A stretch of 64,000 bases of DNA from SpSt-333 sp964371615 (GCA_964371615.1 CAYJMS010000001.1:1116001-1180000), one strand, 5' to 3'. Positions 51,978 to 61,308 are shown, counted from the stretch's first letter. Numbers and translations are program-made. The notes: generated by a model from the sequence alone, not told the origin.

Positions 51978-53894
51978 ATGAAAACAATTACATTCATACT
52001 TTTCATCTCTCTAATTACATTAACCAGTGCACAGCCGCCAAACAACTTTACTGGATTGAAGCTCTGTATTGATCCCGGTCATGGCGGCAATAATGCGGCA
52101 AACGACCGAAGAGTTGAGCCGGATCCCGGGAATGTATTTTGGGAATCTGAAAGTAATTTCCAGAAGGCGTTGTTGTTGCGCCCCATGCTGCAAAACCGCG
52201 GCGCCACTGTTTTTCTTACCCGTGAAACGAATAATTATCCCACCGACGTTGATCCTACGTTAACCCAACGATGGCAATTTGCGAATGCGAATAATGTACA
52301 TTGGTTTCATTCGATCCACAGCAATGCGACCGGAGGGACAAACACGTCGACCAATTACACAATGGTATTATTAAAAGAAAACATCACAACCCGCCAACCG
52401 GCATTTCCCGCAGCCGTTGAGATGTCGTCGAAAATGTATACAAATTTGAGGGCGAAAAACCGCACAAGTGCATCGGGCGGAAATATAACCGGTTATCCCG
52501 GTGTATACAAAGACTATACATTTTATGGAGGAACGAATGGCGGATTCAACCTCGGTGTGCTCAATGGATTAATCATGCCCGGTCAATTATCAGAAGGATC
52601 GTTTCATGATTTTTATCCCGAAACACGACGACTGCTGAATAATCATTATCGAAAAGGCGAAGCATACGCACTCTACAATGGTTTCGTTGAATATTACAAT
52701 ATTCCCTATGATACTCTCGGTATTGTCTGCGGAACACAAAAAAACGGTACAACACCAATCAATAACATTGTTGTCAGACTTCTTCCGTTGAACAAAGTAT
52801 ATAACGGCGACACGTTCAACAACGGTTTCTTTTTGTTTGATTCACTGCCGTCGGGAAATTATTCAATTGTGTATGAAACGCCGGGATACGCACAGGATAC
52901 GGTACACTTCACAATGAGCGCGGTTGGCAGGATCGTTGAAATGCTACCGGGCAATGGATCAAAAACCATTCCGCGGGATACGGTCTTAACATTCAATTTC
53001 CAACAATCGGTTGATACTGTACTCGTCCGCTCTTCATTGACCATTTCACCGGCACTACCCGGTGTCATTTCATGGAATCCGGGAAATACCGTCATGACAT
53101 ACACTCCGTCGGTGCCTCTGGCATACAAAACAATATACACGGTAACATTGACCAATATGGGAAATACTCCGCAACCGACTGTATTTGTGGATAATAAAAC
53201 TGTTACATCGAATGTCGGTACAAAGAATTTCGTTTCGACCTTTGAAACAATATCGATGCCGCCGTATGTCATTCTGACGCAGCCTGTCGCCAATGACACC
53301 AGTTTCAAAGTATCGCTGACGCTGGGCATTCGATTTTCAGAAACAATGGATACGAGCAGCGTTCGTACGGCGTTTCAAATTACACCGGCAACAGTCGGTA
53401 CGTTTGTCTGGACATCGGGCGGAACTACCAACAACACATTATTATGGAAACCGGTCTCAGGATCGTTTGAATACGAGACGCAATACACCGTTACAATCGG
53501 TGCCGGCGCGAAGTCAATCTACGGTTTTGCGATTGATGGGAATAAAGATACGGTAGCCGGTGATCCTTATACGCTTCAATTCCGCACAGAACGTATGCCG
53601 ACATCAGTTGATGATGCTGAAGTATCGCCGTTGACATTTTCACTCGGGCAAAATTATCCCAATCCATTCAACCCGCAAACTGTCATTGACTTTTCCGTCG
53701 CTTCGGCGGGATTTGTGACTTTGAAAGTGTATGATATCGTCGGGAGAGAGATTGCCTCATTGGTTCAGTCGGAATTATCTCCCGGAAAATACCAGGTTGT
53801 ATGGGATGCCGCACAATACTCGAGCGGTATGTACTTTTATCGTCTTTCTACCGACAATTTCACATCAATAAAGCGAATGATGCTTGTGAAATAG
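51978..53894 (+). CDS. T9SS-exported N-acetylmuramoyl-L-alanine amidase (amidase_3 type)
   Basis: This 638-aa secreted wall hydrolase is of a different fold from the amidase encoded at 48056. After a signal peptide (about 1-18) comes an amidase_3 catalytic domain (about 26-240), with zinc ligands in DPGHGG, the Glu of FWESESN and HSIHSNA. A short carboxypeptidase-regulatory-like domain (about 250-320), two Big_5-type Ig domains (about 325-545) and the type IX sorting domain (GQNYPNPFNPQTVIDF, IVGREIASL, SGMYFYRL, IKRMMLVK) follow. It is the last gene of the second envelope operon and is followed by a strong terminator. Confidence 0.88.
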   Translation: MKTITFILFISLITLTSAQPPNNFTGLKLCIDPGHGGNNAANDRRVEPDPGNVFWESESNFQKALLLRPMLQNRGATVFLTRETNNYPTDVDPTLTQRWQFANANNVHWFHSIHSNATGGTNTSTNYTMVLLKENITTRQPAFPAAVEMSSKMYTNLRAKNRTSASGGNITGYPGVYKDYTFYGGTNGGFNLGVLNGLIMPGQLSEGSFHDFYPETRRLLNNHYRKGEAYALYNGFVEYYNIPYDTLGIVCGTQKNGTTPINNIVVRLLPLNKVYNGDTFNNGFFLFDSLPSGNYSIVYETPGYAQDTVHFTMSAVGRIVEMLPGNGSKTIPRDTVLTFNFQQSVDTVLVRSSLTISPALPGVISWNPGNTVMTYTPSVPLAYKTIYTVTLTNMGNTPQPTVFVDNKTVTSNVGTKNFVSTFETISMPPYVILTQPVANDTSFKVSLTLGIRFSETMDTSSVRTAFQITPATVGTFVWTSGGTTNNTLLWKPVSGSFEYETQYTVTIGAGAKSIYGFAIDGNKDTVAGDPYTLQFRTERMPTSVDDAEVSPLTFSLGQNYPNPFNPQTVIDFSVASAGFVTLKVYDIVGREIASLVQSELSPGKYQVVWDAAQYSSGMYFYRLSTDNFTSIKRMMLVK

Positions 53895-53920
53895 TGTAAT
53901 GGCAATATCTTGATTAAATT

Positions 53921-53959
53921 CGCAGGAAACGGTGTCAAATTTCCTGCGTTTTTATTTTT
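53921..53959 (+). terminator. Intrinsic terminator after the amidase_3 gene
   Basis: CGCAGGAAA (53921-53929) pairs perfectly with TTTCCTGCG (53940-53948) around a 10-base loop, then TTTTTATTTTT follows. It ends the second envelope operon before the tRNA. Confidence 0.92.
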
Positions 53960-54011
53960 GCCGCTAATTTCGTATTTTATCGATTAGTGTTGTTGTTCCG
54001 ATGCATTGATT

Positions 54012-54084
54012 GCTCTCGTAGTTCAAGTGGATAGAACGGGAGTTTCCTAAACTTCTAATCGCAGTTCGAGTCTGCGCGAGAGCA
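54012..54084 (+). tRNA. tRNA-Arg (anticodon CCT)
   Basis: This is a full cloverleaf. The acceptor stem GCTCTCG/CGAGAGC is a perfect 7 bp. The D stem is GTTC/GAAC with loop AAGTGGATA. The anticodon stem GGAGT/ACTTC (one G-U) carries loop TTCCTAA, with CCT at 54046-54048 reading AGG codons. The variable loop is 4 bases, and the T arm is CGCAG/CTGCG with TTCGAGT. The discriminator is A and CCA is not encoded. It is the intact copy of the sequence that recurs in remodelled form in the three tandem units directly downstream. Confidence 0.95.
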
Positions 54085-54187
54085 CAAAATTGGAAGGATA
54101 CCCAAAGAATTTAGTCGTTCAAGTGGATAGTCCCGACGGAGTCGGGATCCTAAACTTCTAATCGCAGTTCGAGTCTGCGCGAGAGCA
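54085..54187 (+). repeat. Remodelled tRNA-Arg tandem unit 1 (103 bp)
   Basis: A 28-base spacer beginning CAAAATTGG is followed by a degenerate tRNA-Arg copy. The 40 bases from the anticodon loop to the 3' end are identical to the true tRNA, and the D-arm start GTTCAAGTGGATAG is kept. The acceptor 5' strand is replaced by AATTTAGTC. The 11 bases between the D loop and the anticodon are replaced by 18 bases forming the 7-bp palindrome TCCCGAC-GGA-GTCGGGA. Acceptor and D stems are lost, so it is not a working tRNA gene. Confidence 0.9.
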
Positions 54188-54290
54188 CAAAATTGGAAGG
54201 ATACCCAAAGAATTTAGTCGTTCAAGTGGATAGTCCCGACGGAGTCGGGATCCTAAACTTCTCATCGCAGTTCGAGTCTGCGCGAGAGCA
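54188..54290 (+). repeat. Remodelled tRNA-Arg tandem unit 2 (103 bp)
   Basis: This is the second exact-length copy. It differs from unit 1 by one substitution (CTAATCG to CTCATCG in the variable loop). The T arm and the inserted palindrome are intact. Confidence 0.9.
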
Positions 54291-54393
54291 CAAAATTGGA
54301 AGGATACCCAAAGAATCTAGTCGTTCAAGTGGATAGTCCCGACGGAGCCGGGATCCTAAACTTCTCATCGCAGTTTTAGTCTGCGCGAGAGCA
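54291..54393 (+). repeat. Remodelled tRNA-Arg tandem unit 3 (103 bp)
   Basis: This third copy is the most changed. AATTTAG is AATCTAG, the palindrome arm reads GCCGGGA (one mismatched pair), and the T loop TTCGAGT has become TTTTAGT while its stem is kept. It shares the CTCATCG variant with unit 2, so unit 3 is closest to unit 2. Confidence 0.9.
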
Positions 54394-54534
54394 CGAATAG
54401 GATGCATAAAATCAGATTTAGTAATTGGTAATATGTACTCTGAAATCTTTCTTCTGTCTTTCGTTTTCTGAATTCGGTTATTGCCAATCTTGTAATTTTG
54501 CAATCTTGTAATCATTTATTTTCTTAAAAAAAAC
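54394..54534. other. Gene-free spacer before proS
   Basis: This is AT-rich sequence with no credible open frame. A 12-bp direct repeat CAATCTTGTAAT occurs at 54485-54496 and 54501-54512. It probably contains the proS promoter, but no box pair stands out. Together with the tRNA and the 103-bp units it fills the 640-bp gap between the amidase gene and proS. Confidence 0.6.
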
Positions 54535-56232
54535 ATGCGTTTATCAAAAGGCTTTTTCCCTACCGTTAAAGAAGTACCTTCCGATGCAGTTATACCAAGC
54601 CATCAACTCATGATCCGTGCCGGATTAATGCGTCAATTGGCGGCCGGAATATTCTCATTTCTGCCAATCGGATATTCCGTAATGAAAAAAGTCATGCAGA
54701 TTATCCGTGAGGAAATGGATGCCATCGGCGGGCAGGAATTTCATCTTCCTGCATTAAATCCGATTGAGCTATGGGAAGAAACCGATAGGGTGAAGGCATT
54801 TGGGGATATTATGTTCCATATAAAAAACCGGCAGATGGTTCTGGCCCCGACGCATGAGGAAGTGATTACATCGATCGCAAAGAATCATGTCAAATCATAC
54901 AAAGAGATGCCGCAGATATGGTATCAAATTCAGACAAAATTCCGGAATGAACCGAGGCCGAAATCCGGCGTGCTACGCGGCCGTCAATTTACCATGAAAG
55001 ATTCGTACAGCATGGACTCGTCCTGGGAGGGATTGGACAAGAGTTATGAACTTCACGCACAAGCGTATAGGAATATCTATACCAGGTGTGGCCTTTCGTT
55101 TTATGTCGTTGGAGCATCGAGCGGAGCAATGGGTGGCAGCGGTTCGCAGGAATTCATGGTGGAATCAAATGCGGGTGAAGATAATCTTGCCGTCTGCACG
55201 GAAAGCGGTTATGCGGCAAACATAGAGATTGCAACATCCCAAGTCCCAGCAGTTGAACGATTTTCTGATAATCCTTCGTTTGAATCAGTCCATACACCGA
55301 ATTGTAAATCGATCGACGAAGTAGCGGCATATTTAAAGTATCCGACCGAGCGATGTGCAAAGTCGATGGTGTTTATAAATGGAACGCAGCCGGTGCTGGT
55401 GCTGATGCTCGGCAACGATCAGATCAATGAATCGAAACTGCATTCGGTATTCGGACCGGAAATCCGGCCTGCGCAACCCGAAGAATTGAAACAGCTGACA
55501 GGGGCTGATGCCGGATCGATCGGACCGGTAGGATTGAATGCTCCTTTTTCCATAGTAGCTGATAAACGACTTGAAAATGCCAACGGCCTTGTCTGCGGCG
55601 CCAATAAAAATGATTATCACCTGATCAATGTGGACCTGAAACGCGATACAACCGTTGCCTCCTACCATGATCTCAAAACAGTGGAAGAAGGCGAGATGTC
55701 TCCCGACGGGAAGGGGAAACTGCGCATTGTTAAAGGAATCGAGGTCGGACACATATTCAAACTGGGAACAAAATATTCCGTTGCAATGAAAGCGAATTTC
55801 CTCGATGAGCATGGAAAAGAGAATCCGATCATCATGGGCAGCTACGGCATCGGAGTGGAACGGATCATCGCTTGTCATATCGAGCAGCATCACGACGAAT
55901 TCGGCATCAAATGGCAACGGTCAATTGCGCCGTACGATGTGCATCTCATTTGCGTCAATAAGAACACGGACAGCGTCGTTGCCAAATCCGAAGAAATGTA
56001 TGCGCAATTACAGCGCAATGGTGTAAATGTTCTGTATGACGATCGATCGGATGTTTCACCCGGATTTAAATTCAAGGATGCCGATCTGTTGGGAATGCCG
56101 GTGCAGGTGATTGTCGGAGAAAAGAATTTAAAGAATAACGAAATTGAACTGAAAGACCGCAACAGCGGTAAACGATGGAATGTTCCGGCAGATGCGGCGA
56201 TTTCGGAAATTATGAAGCAGGTGAAAGGTTAA
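54535..56232 (+). CDS. proS: Prolyl-tRNA synthetase (bacterial type)
   Basis: This 565-aa class-II synthetase charges tRNA-Pro. It has motif 1 with RAGLMRQLAAGIFSFLPIG, motif 2 (TKFRNEPRPKSGVLRGRQFTMKDSYSMD), an inserted YbaK-like editing domain (about 225-385, with GDADSIGPVGL-like and ANGLVCGANKNDYH segments) and motif 3 (GSYGIGVERIIAC) followed by the anticodon domain. The insertion marks it as the bacterial long form able to clear Ala-tRNA-Pro. The ATG follows an A-rich run with no strong Shine-Dalgarno site, common in Bacteroidota. It is followed after 50 bp by an aldehyde dehydrogenase. Confidence 0.97.
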   Translation: MRLSKGFFPTVKEVPSDAVIPSHQLMIRAGLMRQLAAGIFSFLPIGYSVMKKVMQIIREEMDAIGGQEFHLPALNPIELWEETDRVKAFGDIMFHIKNRQMVLAPTHEEVITSIAKNHVKSYKEMPQIWYQIQTKFRNEPRPKSGVLRGRQFTMKDSYSMDSSWEGLDKSYELHAQAYRNIYTRCGLSFYVVGASSGAMGGSGSQEFMVESNAGEDNLAVCTESGYAANIEIATSQVPAVERFSDNPSFESVHTPNCKSIDEVAAYLKYPTERCAKSMVFINGTQPVLVLMLGNDQINESKLHSVFGPEIRPAQPEELKQLTGADAGSIGPVGLNAPFSIVADKRLENANGLVCGANKNDYHLINVDLKRDTTVASYHDLKTVEEGEMSPDGKGKLRIVKGIEVGHIFKLGTKYSVAMKANFLDEHGKENPIIMGSYGIGVERIIACHIEQHHDEFGIKWQRSIAPYDVHLICVNKNTDSVVAKSEEMYAQLQRNGVNVLYDDRSDVSPGFKFKDADLLGMPVQVIVGEKNLKNNEIELKDRNSGKRWNVPADAAISEIMKQVKG

Positions 56233-56282
56233 TCCTTCACGCACCCTTTTTCTCGTATCATCGTCTTTCGCCGAAGTACATC

Positions 56283-57692
56283 ATGGACAAACAATTTTAT
56301 ATCGCAGGCGAGCCGAGAACGAGCAGCAACGCTACTGTTATTTCCAATCCCTACGACGGCTCTGAAATTGCTCGAGTATTCCAGGCATCGGCGAATGATA
56401 TCGACGAGGCAATTCGATCGGCAGGGAATGCATTTTCCATTACGTCGCAGTATTCCAGTTATGAACGGTCGGAAATTCTCCACTCCATTGCGGATCAAAT
56501 CCGTCGGCAGCGCGATGTATTTGCGTCGCTGATTTCAGCAGAAGCGGGAAAACCGATCCTCTTTGCGCGTGCAGAAGTCGATAGAGCAATTACAACGTTC
56601 ACCATCGCTGCGGAAGAATCAAAGCGTATTACCGGTGAAGTATTGCCGCTGGATATAACCGCCTCCACACGTACGAAGCAGGGGATAGTCAACCGCTTCC
56701 CAATCGGTACCATTGCATGTATTTCGCCGTTTAATTTTCCGCTCAATCTTGTTGCGCATAAGATCGCACCGGCAATTGCAAGCGGAAATACATTCATTCT
56801 CAAACCGCCGCCGCAAGCACCTCTCACATCGCTGCTATTGGGAGAGGTGCTGCTGAAATCCGGTTTTGAAAAAAAGGGAATTAACATCGTTCCTACTGCC
56901 ATTGCAGATGCGGAAAGGATTGTCACCGACGAGCGCATCGCCATGGTCAGTTTTACCGGCAGCGCAAAAGTCGGATGGGCTATCAAGCGTCTCGCCGGAA
57001 AGAAGAAAGTGGTGCTTGAATTGGGCGGGAACGCGGCGGTGATCGTCGATGCGTCGGCTGATATACCGCATGCCGTATCTCGTTGCGTGCTTGGCGGATT
57101 CGGCTATGCCGGCCAGATTTGCATTAAAGTACAGCGAATACTCGTTCACGAATCCCTTGCGGACGAATTTATGCAGCAACTGATCACTGCCGCATCCCGG
57201 GCTATTTCGGGAGATCCTTCAAGCGATACGACGATCGTCGGACCAATGATTTCGGAAGAGGAAGCACGGAGAGTGGAATCGTGGATCAACGAAGCAGTCG
57301 CCGCAGGTGCACGGATAGTTGCCGGCGGTAAACGGTCGGGACGAATGGTCGAACCGACTATACTCGACAATGTGAATCCGGAGATGAAAGTTTGTTCGGA
57401 AGAAATATTCGGTCCCGTTATCACTATCGAGAAATTTGTTGAAATTCAAGAGGCGGTAGATAGAATCAACGCAGGCAAATACGGATTGCAAGCCGGTATC
57501 TTCAGCAATGATCATCGTTCCATTCAATTTGCCTATCGTCATTTGCATGTCGGCGGTCTCATTGTCAACGAGTATCCCACATTCCGTGTCGATTCCATGC
57601 CGTACGGCGGTGTGAAGGATTCAGGATTCGGCAGGGAGGGTGTACGGTACGCCATGGAAGAAATGATGGAGAAAAAACTTTTGGTGTTATAA
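56283..57692 (+). CDS. Aldehyde dehydrogenase (lactaldehyde/GAPN-like)
   Basis: This 469-aa ALDH-superfamily enzyme has PFNFPLNLVAHKIAPAIASGN, FTGSAKVGWAIK, general base E246 (LELGGN) and nucleophile C280 (AGQICIKVQRI), with the end YGGVKDSGFGREG. The QICIKVQR context and the short N-terminus resemble the lactaldehyde, sulfolactaldehyde and phosphonoacetaldehyde dehydrogenases and non-phosphorylating GAPDH rather than the enzyme at 27709. The substrate is unknown. The start is the ATG at 56283, since the longer frame overlaps proS. No catabolic partner gene is adjacent, so context gives no help. Confidence 0.85.
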   Translation: MDKQFYIAGEPRTSSNATVISNPYDGSEIARVFQASANDIDEAIRSAGNAFSITSQYSSYERSEILHSIADQIRRQRDVFASLISAEAGKPILFARAEVDRAITTFTIAAEESKRITGEVLPLDITASTRTKQGIVNRFPIGTIACISPFNFPLNLVAHKIAPAIASGNTFILKPPPQAPLTSLLLGEVLLKSGFEKKGINIVPTAIADAERIVTDERIAMVSFTGSAKVGWAIKRLAGKKKVVLELGGNAAVIVDASADIPHAVSRCVLGGFGYAGQICIKVQRILVHESLADEFMQQLITAASRAISGDPSSDTTIVGPMISEEEARRVESWINEAVAAGARIVAGGKRSGRMVEPTILDNVNPEMKVCSEEIFGPVITIEKFVEIQEAVDRINAGKYGLQAGIFSNDHRSIQFAYRHLHVGGLIVNEYPTFRVDSMPYGGVKDSGFGREGVRYAMEEMMEKKLLVL

Positions 57693-57759
57693 TATCGTTT
57701 TTGTTGGTTTTCCGATTATCACGTCATATTCAAATTGATGTCCCAGCATAGAAAGATTC

Positions 57760-60700
57760 ATGTCCCAATTTATCCATTTACATAATCACACTCATTATTC
57801 GCTTCTCGACGGCGCCGCTACGGTGGAAACCCTGCTGAATGCCGCCAAAGAGAATAACATGCCTGCGGTTGCCTTAACAGACCATGGTGTGATGTTCGGC
57901 GCTATCGAATTTTATAAAAAAGCGAAGAGCAAAGGGATCAAGCCGATCATCGGGTGTGAAGCGTATATTCTGACCAAAGGGAGCCGCTTCAACAAATCGA
58001 AGGACAGAGATGACGGCAACGATCTTTTGGTCTCCGACGGAAAGTCCAAAAAGAAAAGGGATTATCACCATCTCATCCTTCTGTGCAAGAATATCACGGG
58101 GTATAAGAACCTGATCAAACTTGTCACCCTCGGGCACACGGAAGGATATTATTACAAACCCCGCATCGATTTTGAATTGCTTTCCAAGTATCACGAAGGA
58201 CTCGTGTGCCTGTCGGCTTGTGCCGGAGGGGTAGTGGCGAATCCGTTGATCAACGGTGAGTATGATGAAGCAAAAGAGATTGCGTTGATGTACAAGAATC
58301 TCTTCGGCGACGATTTTTATCTCGAAATCCAGGATCATGGCATCCCTGCCGAAAAAATTGTCTTACGTGATATGCCGCGGCTTGCCGGCGAATTGGATAT
58401 TAAACTGGTCGCTACGAACGATTGCCATTACATCAAAAAAGAGCATGCAATCGCGCATAATATAATGCTTCTGATCCCGGATTCAAGCGTCAACGATGCT
58501 CCCGATGTAACCAACCTGCGATACGGCACGGATCAGATTTATTTCAAATCGTCTGAGGAAATGTGCGAGTTGTTTAAAGCATTTCCCGAAGCGATCTCCA
58601 ACACCATCGAGATTGCCGACAAATGCAATCTCGACCTGAAACTCGGCGAAAATCAGATGCCGAAATTTCCGATTCCCGACGATGCCGGCGTAACGACATT
58701 GGAAGAGTATCTGGAGAAAATATCATGGGAAGGTTTACGAAAGAGGTATCCTGAAATTACGCCGGTCATCAAGGCACGGATGGACCATGAATTGTCGGTC
58801 ATCAAACGGATGGGATATGCTGGATATTTTTTAATTGTTGCCGATTTTATCAATGCTGCCCGTGAACGTGATGTGCTGGTCGGTCCGGGACGCGGGAGCG
58901 CAGCCGGAAGTATCGTTGCCTATGCGACGGGAATAACGAATGTTGATCCCTTAAAGTACGATCTTCTCTTCGAACGGTTCCTCAATCCCGACCGGATATC
59001 CATGCCCGATATCGACGTCGATTTTTCCGATTGGAAACGGGATGTTGTCATTAAATATGTGCGGGATAAATACGGCGAGGATAACGTTGCCCAGATTATC
59101 ACATTTGGTACGCTCTCATCCAAAGCTGTACTGAAAGATGTTGCCCGGGTGCTCGGCATTCCCCTGCAGATTGTCGAGAGCATTACAAAGCAGATTCCGA
59201 CCATTCTTGGAAAAGTGATGCCGATCCGGGAGGCACTGGACTCGCTTCCCGATCTAAAACAATATAAAGAGAGTTCCGATCCAAAAATACAACAGCTTTT
59301 TGACGTTGCGAAAGTGCTGGAAGGAATGAATCGCAATGCCGGAATGCATGCCGCCGGCGTCGTAATCGCCCCTGAGCCGCTGGTGAATTTTGTTCCAATG
59401 TATAAAACGCCGTCGACCGAATTGATGACGCAATTCACGATGAAAGATCTTGAACAGGCCGGTCTTCTCAAGATGGACTTTCTCGGTTTGCGGACACTGA
59501 CGGTGTTGGAAAATGCGATCGATCTCATTAAAAAGAATCACAACGTCACCATCGATCTTGATGCGCTTCCCGAGAACGACCTTAAAACTTTTGAATTGTT
59601 TGGAAAAGGGCAGACGGTCGCCGTATTTCAGTTCGAAAGTTCAGGAATGCAGGATTGGCTGAGGAAATTGAGGCCAAATTCCATCAGCGATCTGACCGCC
59701 ATGAACGCCCTGTATCGTCCCGGTCCGATGGAAAATATCGGTGATTTCATCAAACGAAAACACGGTCAGGCAAAGATCGAGTACCTCCATCAAAAAATGG
59801 AAGCGATCCTCAAGGAGACGTACGGTGTTATCGTGTATCAGGAACAGGTGATGAGAGTCGCTTCGGAGATCGGCGGTTTTACCCTCGCCAAATCCGATTT
59901 GATGCGCCGAGCAATGGGGAAAAAAGACAAGAAGATCATGGAGGATCTCAAATCGGAGTTTATTGACGGTGCACAGCATGCGAGCAAACTCAGCGCCAAG
60001 CTCGCCGGCGAGATCTTCGACTTGATCGAAAAGTTCGCATCGTACGGGTTCAATAAGTCGCATTCCGTTGCCTATTCCATTATTGCCTACCAAACGGCAT
60101 ATCTGAAAGCGCATTATCCTCAGGAATACATGGCGGCAACACTGACGTCCGAAATCAACAATACCGACAAGATCGTGTTGTTTATCGATGACTGCCGTAA
60201 ACAAAACATACAAGTACTTCCGCCGGATGTGAATGAAAGCAATAAAGATTTCACCGTCACCAAAGACGGGATCCGGTTCGGACTTGCCGCCATAAAAAAT
60301 GTCGGTGTGAATGCCGTCGAAGCGATCGTGAAGGTCCGGAATGAGAAGGGGAAATTTACGTCGTTATTTGATTTTTGCAAAAAGGTGGATCTCCACACCG
60401 TCAATAAAAAGACGATCGAAGGACTCGTATTGTCCGGCGCATTCGATTCCATCACCAAAAACCGTGCGCAATTATTCCGGTCGGTGGAACAAATGATCTC
60501 TGCCGCCGCCACCGCCCAGGAGCATGAAATTCGGGGACAGGACAGCCTCTTTGGCGGCGACACGCGGTCTCAATCCGTTACGCATCTCGATCCGCAGCTG
60601 CCGAATCTGCCAATGTGGACTGAATCAGAAAAATTAGCCAATGAAAAGGCAGTGCTCGGATTCTACGTATCGGGTCATCCGTTATTGAAGTATGAAAAAG

Positions 60701-61251
60701 AAATAAATGCATTTGCGTCCATCCATCTTGGCGATGTCGAGGGAATGAAAAATGGCGAAGTAAAAGCCGGCGGAATCATCACATCCATTAAGAAGAAGAT
60801 CGATAAAAAGGGAAATACGATGGCGTTCATCACCATCGAGGATTTTACCGGTAAGGCGGAGTGTGTCGTATTTTCGAGCATTTATAAAAAGTGCGAAGAG
60901 TTGATCAAGGAAGAATCCATGGTTTTGGTGAGAGGGAAAGGGGAGGTCAACGGTGAAGTCATAAAGATTATTGTCGATGAAATCATGGCAATGGATACGG
61001 TACGAGAACGTTTTGCCAAAAAAATATATTTCCTGCTCAATGCCGACGAACTATCGGAGAACACACTCGCAAAGTTTCGTGAATTGTTGGAACGCAATAA
61101 GGGGAACTGCAACTGTTTCTTTAATGTTGTAGGAAAAGAATTTTCACGCCAACAGGTGTATCTTTCGAAGAAATACTCGGTCAATCCAACCACTGAATTT
61201 ATCGACAGCGCAAAAGAGATATTGGGTAAAAATTCAATTAAATTTACATAA
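57760..61251 (+). CDS. dnaE: DNA polymerase III alpha subunit
   Basis: This 1163-aa replicative polymerase is of DnaE type. It begins with the PHP domain (HLHNHTHYSLLDG, then LTDHGVMFGAIEF and GCEAYI). The polymerase core carries GPGRGSAAGS and the PDIDVDFSDWKRD active-site aspartates near 410-425. The later TAMNALYRPGPM and FNKSHSVAYS segments and the C-terminal OB fold (GGIITSIKKKIDKKGNTMAFITIED) are present. No internal DnaQ-like exonuclease is fused, so proofreading would come from elsewhere. The metal-binding His residues of the PHP domain look kept, so residual PHP activity is possible. Length is full. Confidence 0.98.
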   Translation: MSQFIHLHNHTHYSLLDGAATVETLLNAAKENNMPAVALTDHGVMFGAIEFYKKAKSKGIKPIIGCEAYILTKGSRFNKSKDRDDGNDLLVSDGKSKKKRDYHHLILLCKNITGYKNLIKLVTLGHTEGYYYKPRIDFELLSKYHEGLVCLSACAGGVVANPLINGEYDEAKEIALMYKNLFGDDFYLEIQDHGIPAEKIVLRDMPRLAGELDIKLVATNDCHYIKKEHAIAHNIMLLIPDSSVNDAPDVTNLRYGTDQIYFKSSEEMCELFKAFPEAISNTIEIADKCNLDLKLGENQMPKFPIPDDAGVTTLEEYLEKISWEGLRKRYPEITPVIKARMDHELSVIKRMGYAGYFLIVADFINAARERDVLVGPGRGSAAGSIVAYATGITNVDPLKYDLLFERFLNPDRISMPDIDVDFSDWKRDVVIKYVRDKYGEDNVAQIITFGTLSSKAVLKDVARVLGIPLQIVESITKQIPTILGKVMPIREALDSLPDLKQYKESSDPKIQQLFDVAKVLEGMNRNAGMHAAGVVIAPEPLVNFVPMYKTPSTELMTQFTMKDLEQAGLLKMDFLGLRTLTVLENAIDLIKKNHNVTIDLDALPENDLKTFELFGKGQTVAVFQFESSGMQDWLRKLRPNSISDLTAMNALYRPGPMENIGDFIKRKHGQAKIEYLHQKMEAILKETYGVIVYQEQVMRVASEIGGFTLAKSDLMRRAMGKKDKKIMEDLKSEFIDGAQHASKLSAKLAGEIFDLIEKFASYGFNKSHSVAYSIIAYQTAYLKAHYPQEYMAATLTSEINNTDKIVLFIDDCRKQNIQVLPPDVNESNKDFTVTKDGIRFGLAAIKNVGVNAVEAIVKVRNEKGKFTSLFDFCKKVDLHTVNKKTIEGLVLSGAFDSITKNRAQLFRSVEQMISAAATAQEHEIRGQDSLFGGDTRSQSVTHLDPQLPNLPMWTESEKLANEKAVLGFYVSGHPLLKYEKEINAFASIHLGDVEGMKNGEVKAGGIITSIKKKIDKKGNTMAFITIEDFTGKAECVVFSSIYKKCEELIKEESMVLVRGKGEVNGEVIKIIVDEIMAMDTVRERFAKKIYFLLNADELSENTLAKFRELLERNKGNCNCFFNVVGKEFSRQQVYLSKKYSVNPTTEFIDSAKEILGKNSIKFT

Positions 61252-61308
61252 TTCTTGTTCATTGGCCGCTGTGCCAGTGCACTCTCATCCAAATACGAAG
61301 GAGAACTC

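Noticed and set aside
32503..53894. Reading the surface region as the core T9SS locus
   Set aside because: No SprA-size translocon, GldK/L/M/N, PorU or PorX/Y gene is present; only a PorV-like protein and cargo are seen.
54485..54512. 12-bp direct repeat CAATCTTGTAAT before proS
   Set aside because: Only two copies in AT-rich sequence; likely chance or slippage, with no regulatory context.
54222..54515. A 97-codon minus-strand open frame across the tRNA-derived units
   Set aside because: It runs antisense through repeats of tRNA origin and AT-rich spacer, has no protein-like pattern and no ribosome site.
56175..56282. Longer start for the second aldehyde dehydrogenase
   Set aside because: It lies within proS and its spacer and is not aldehyde-dehydrogenase-like.
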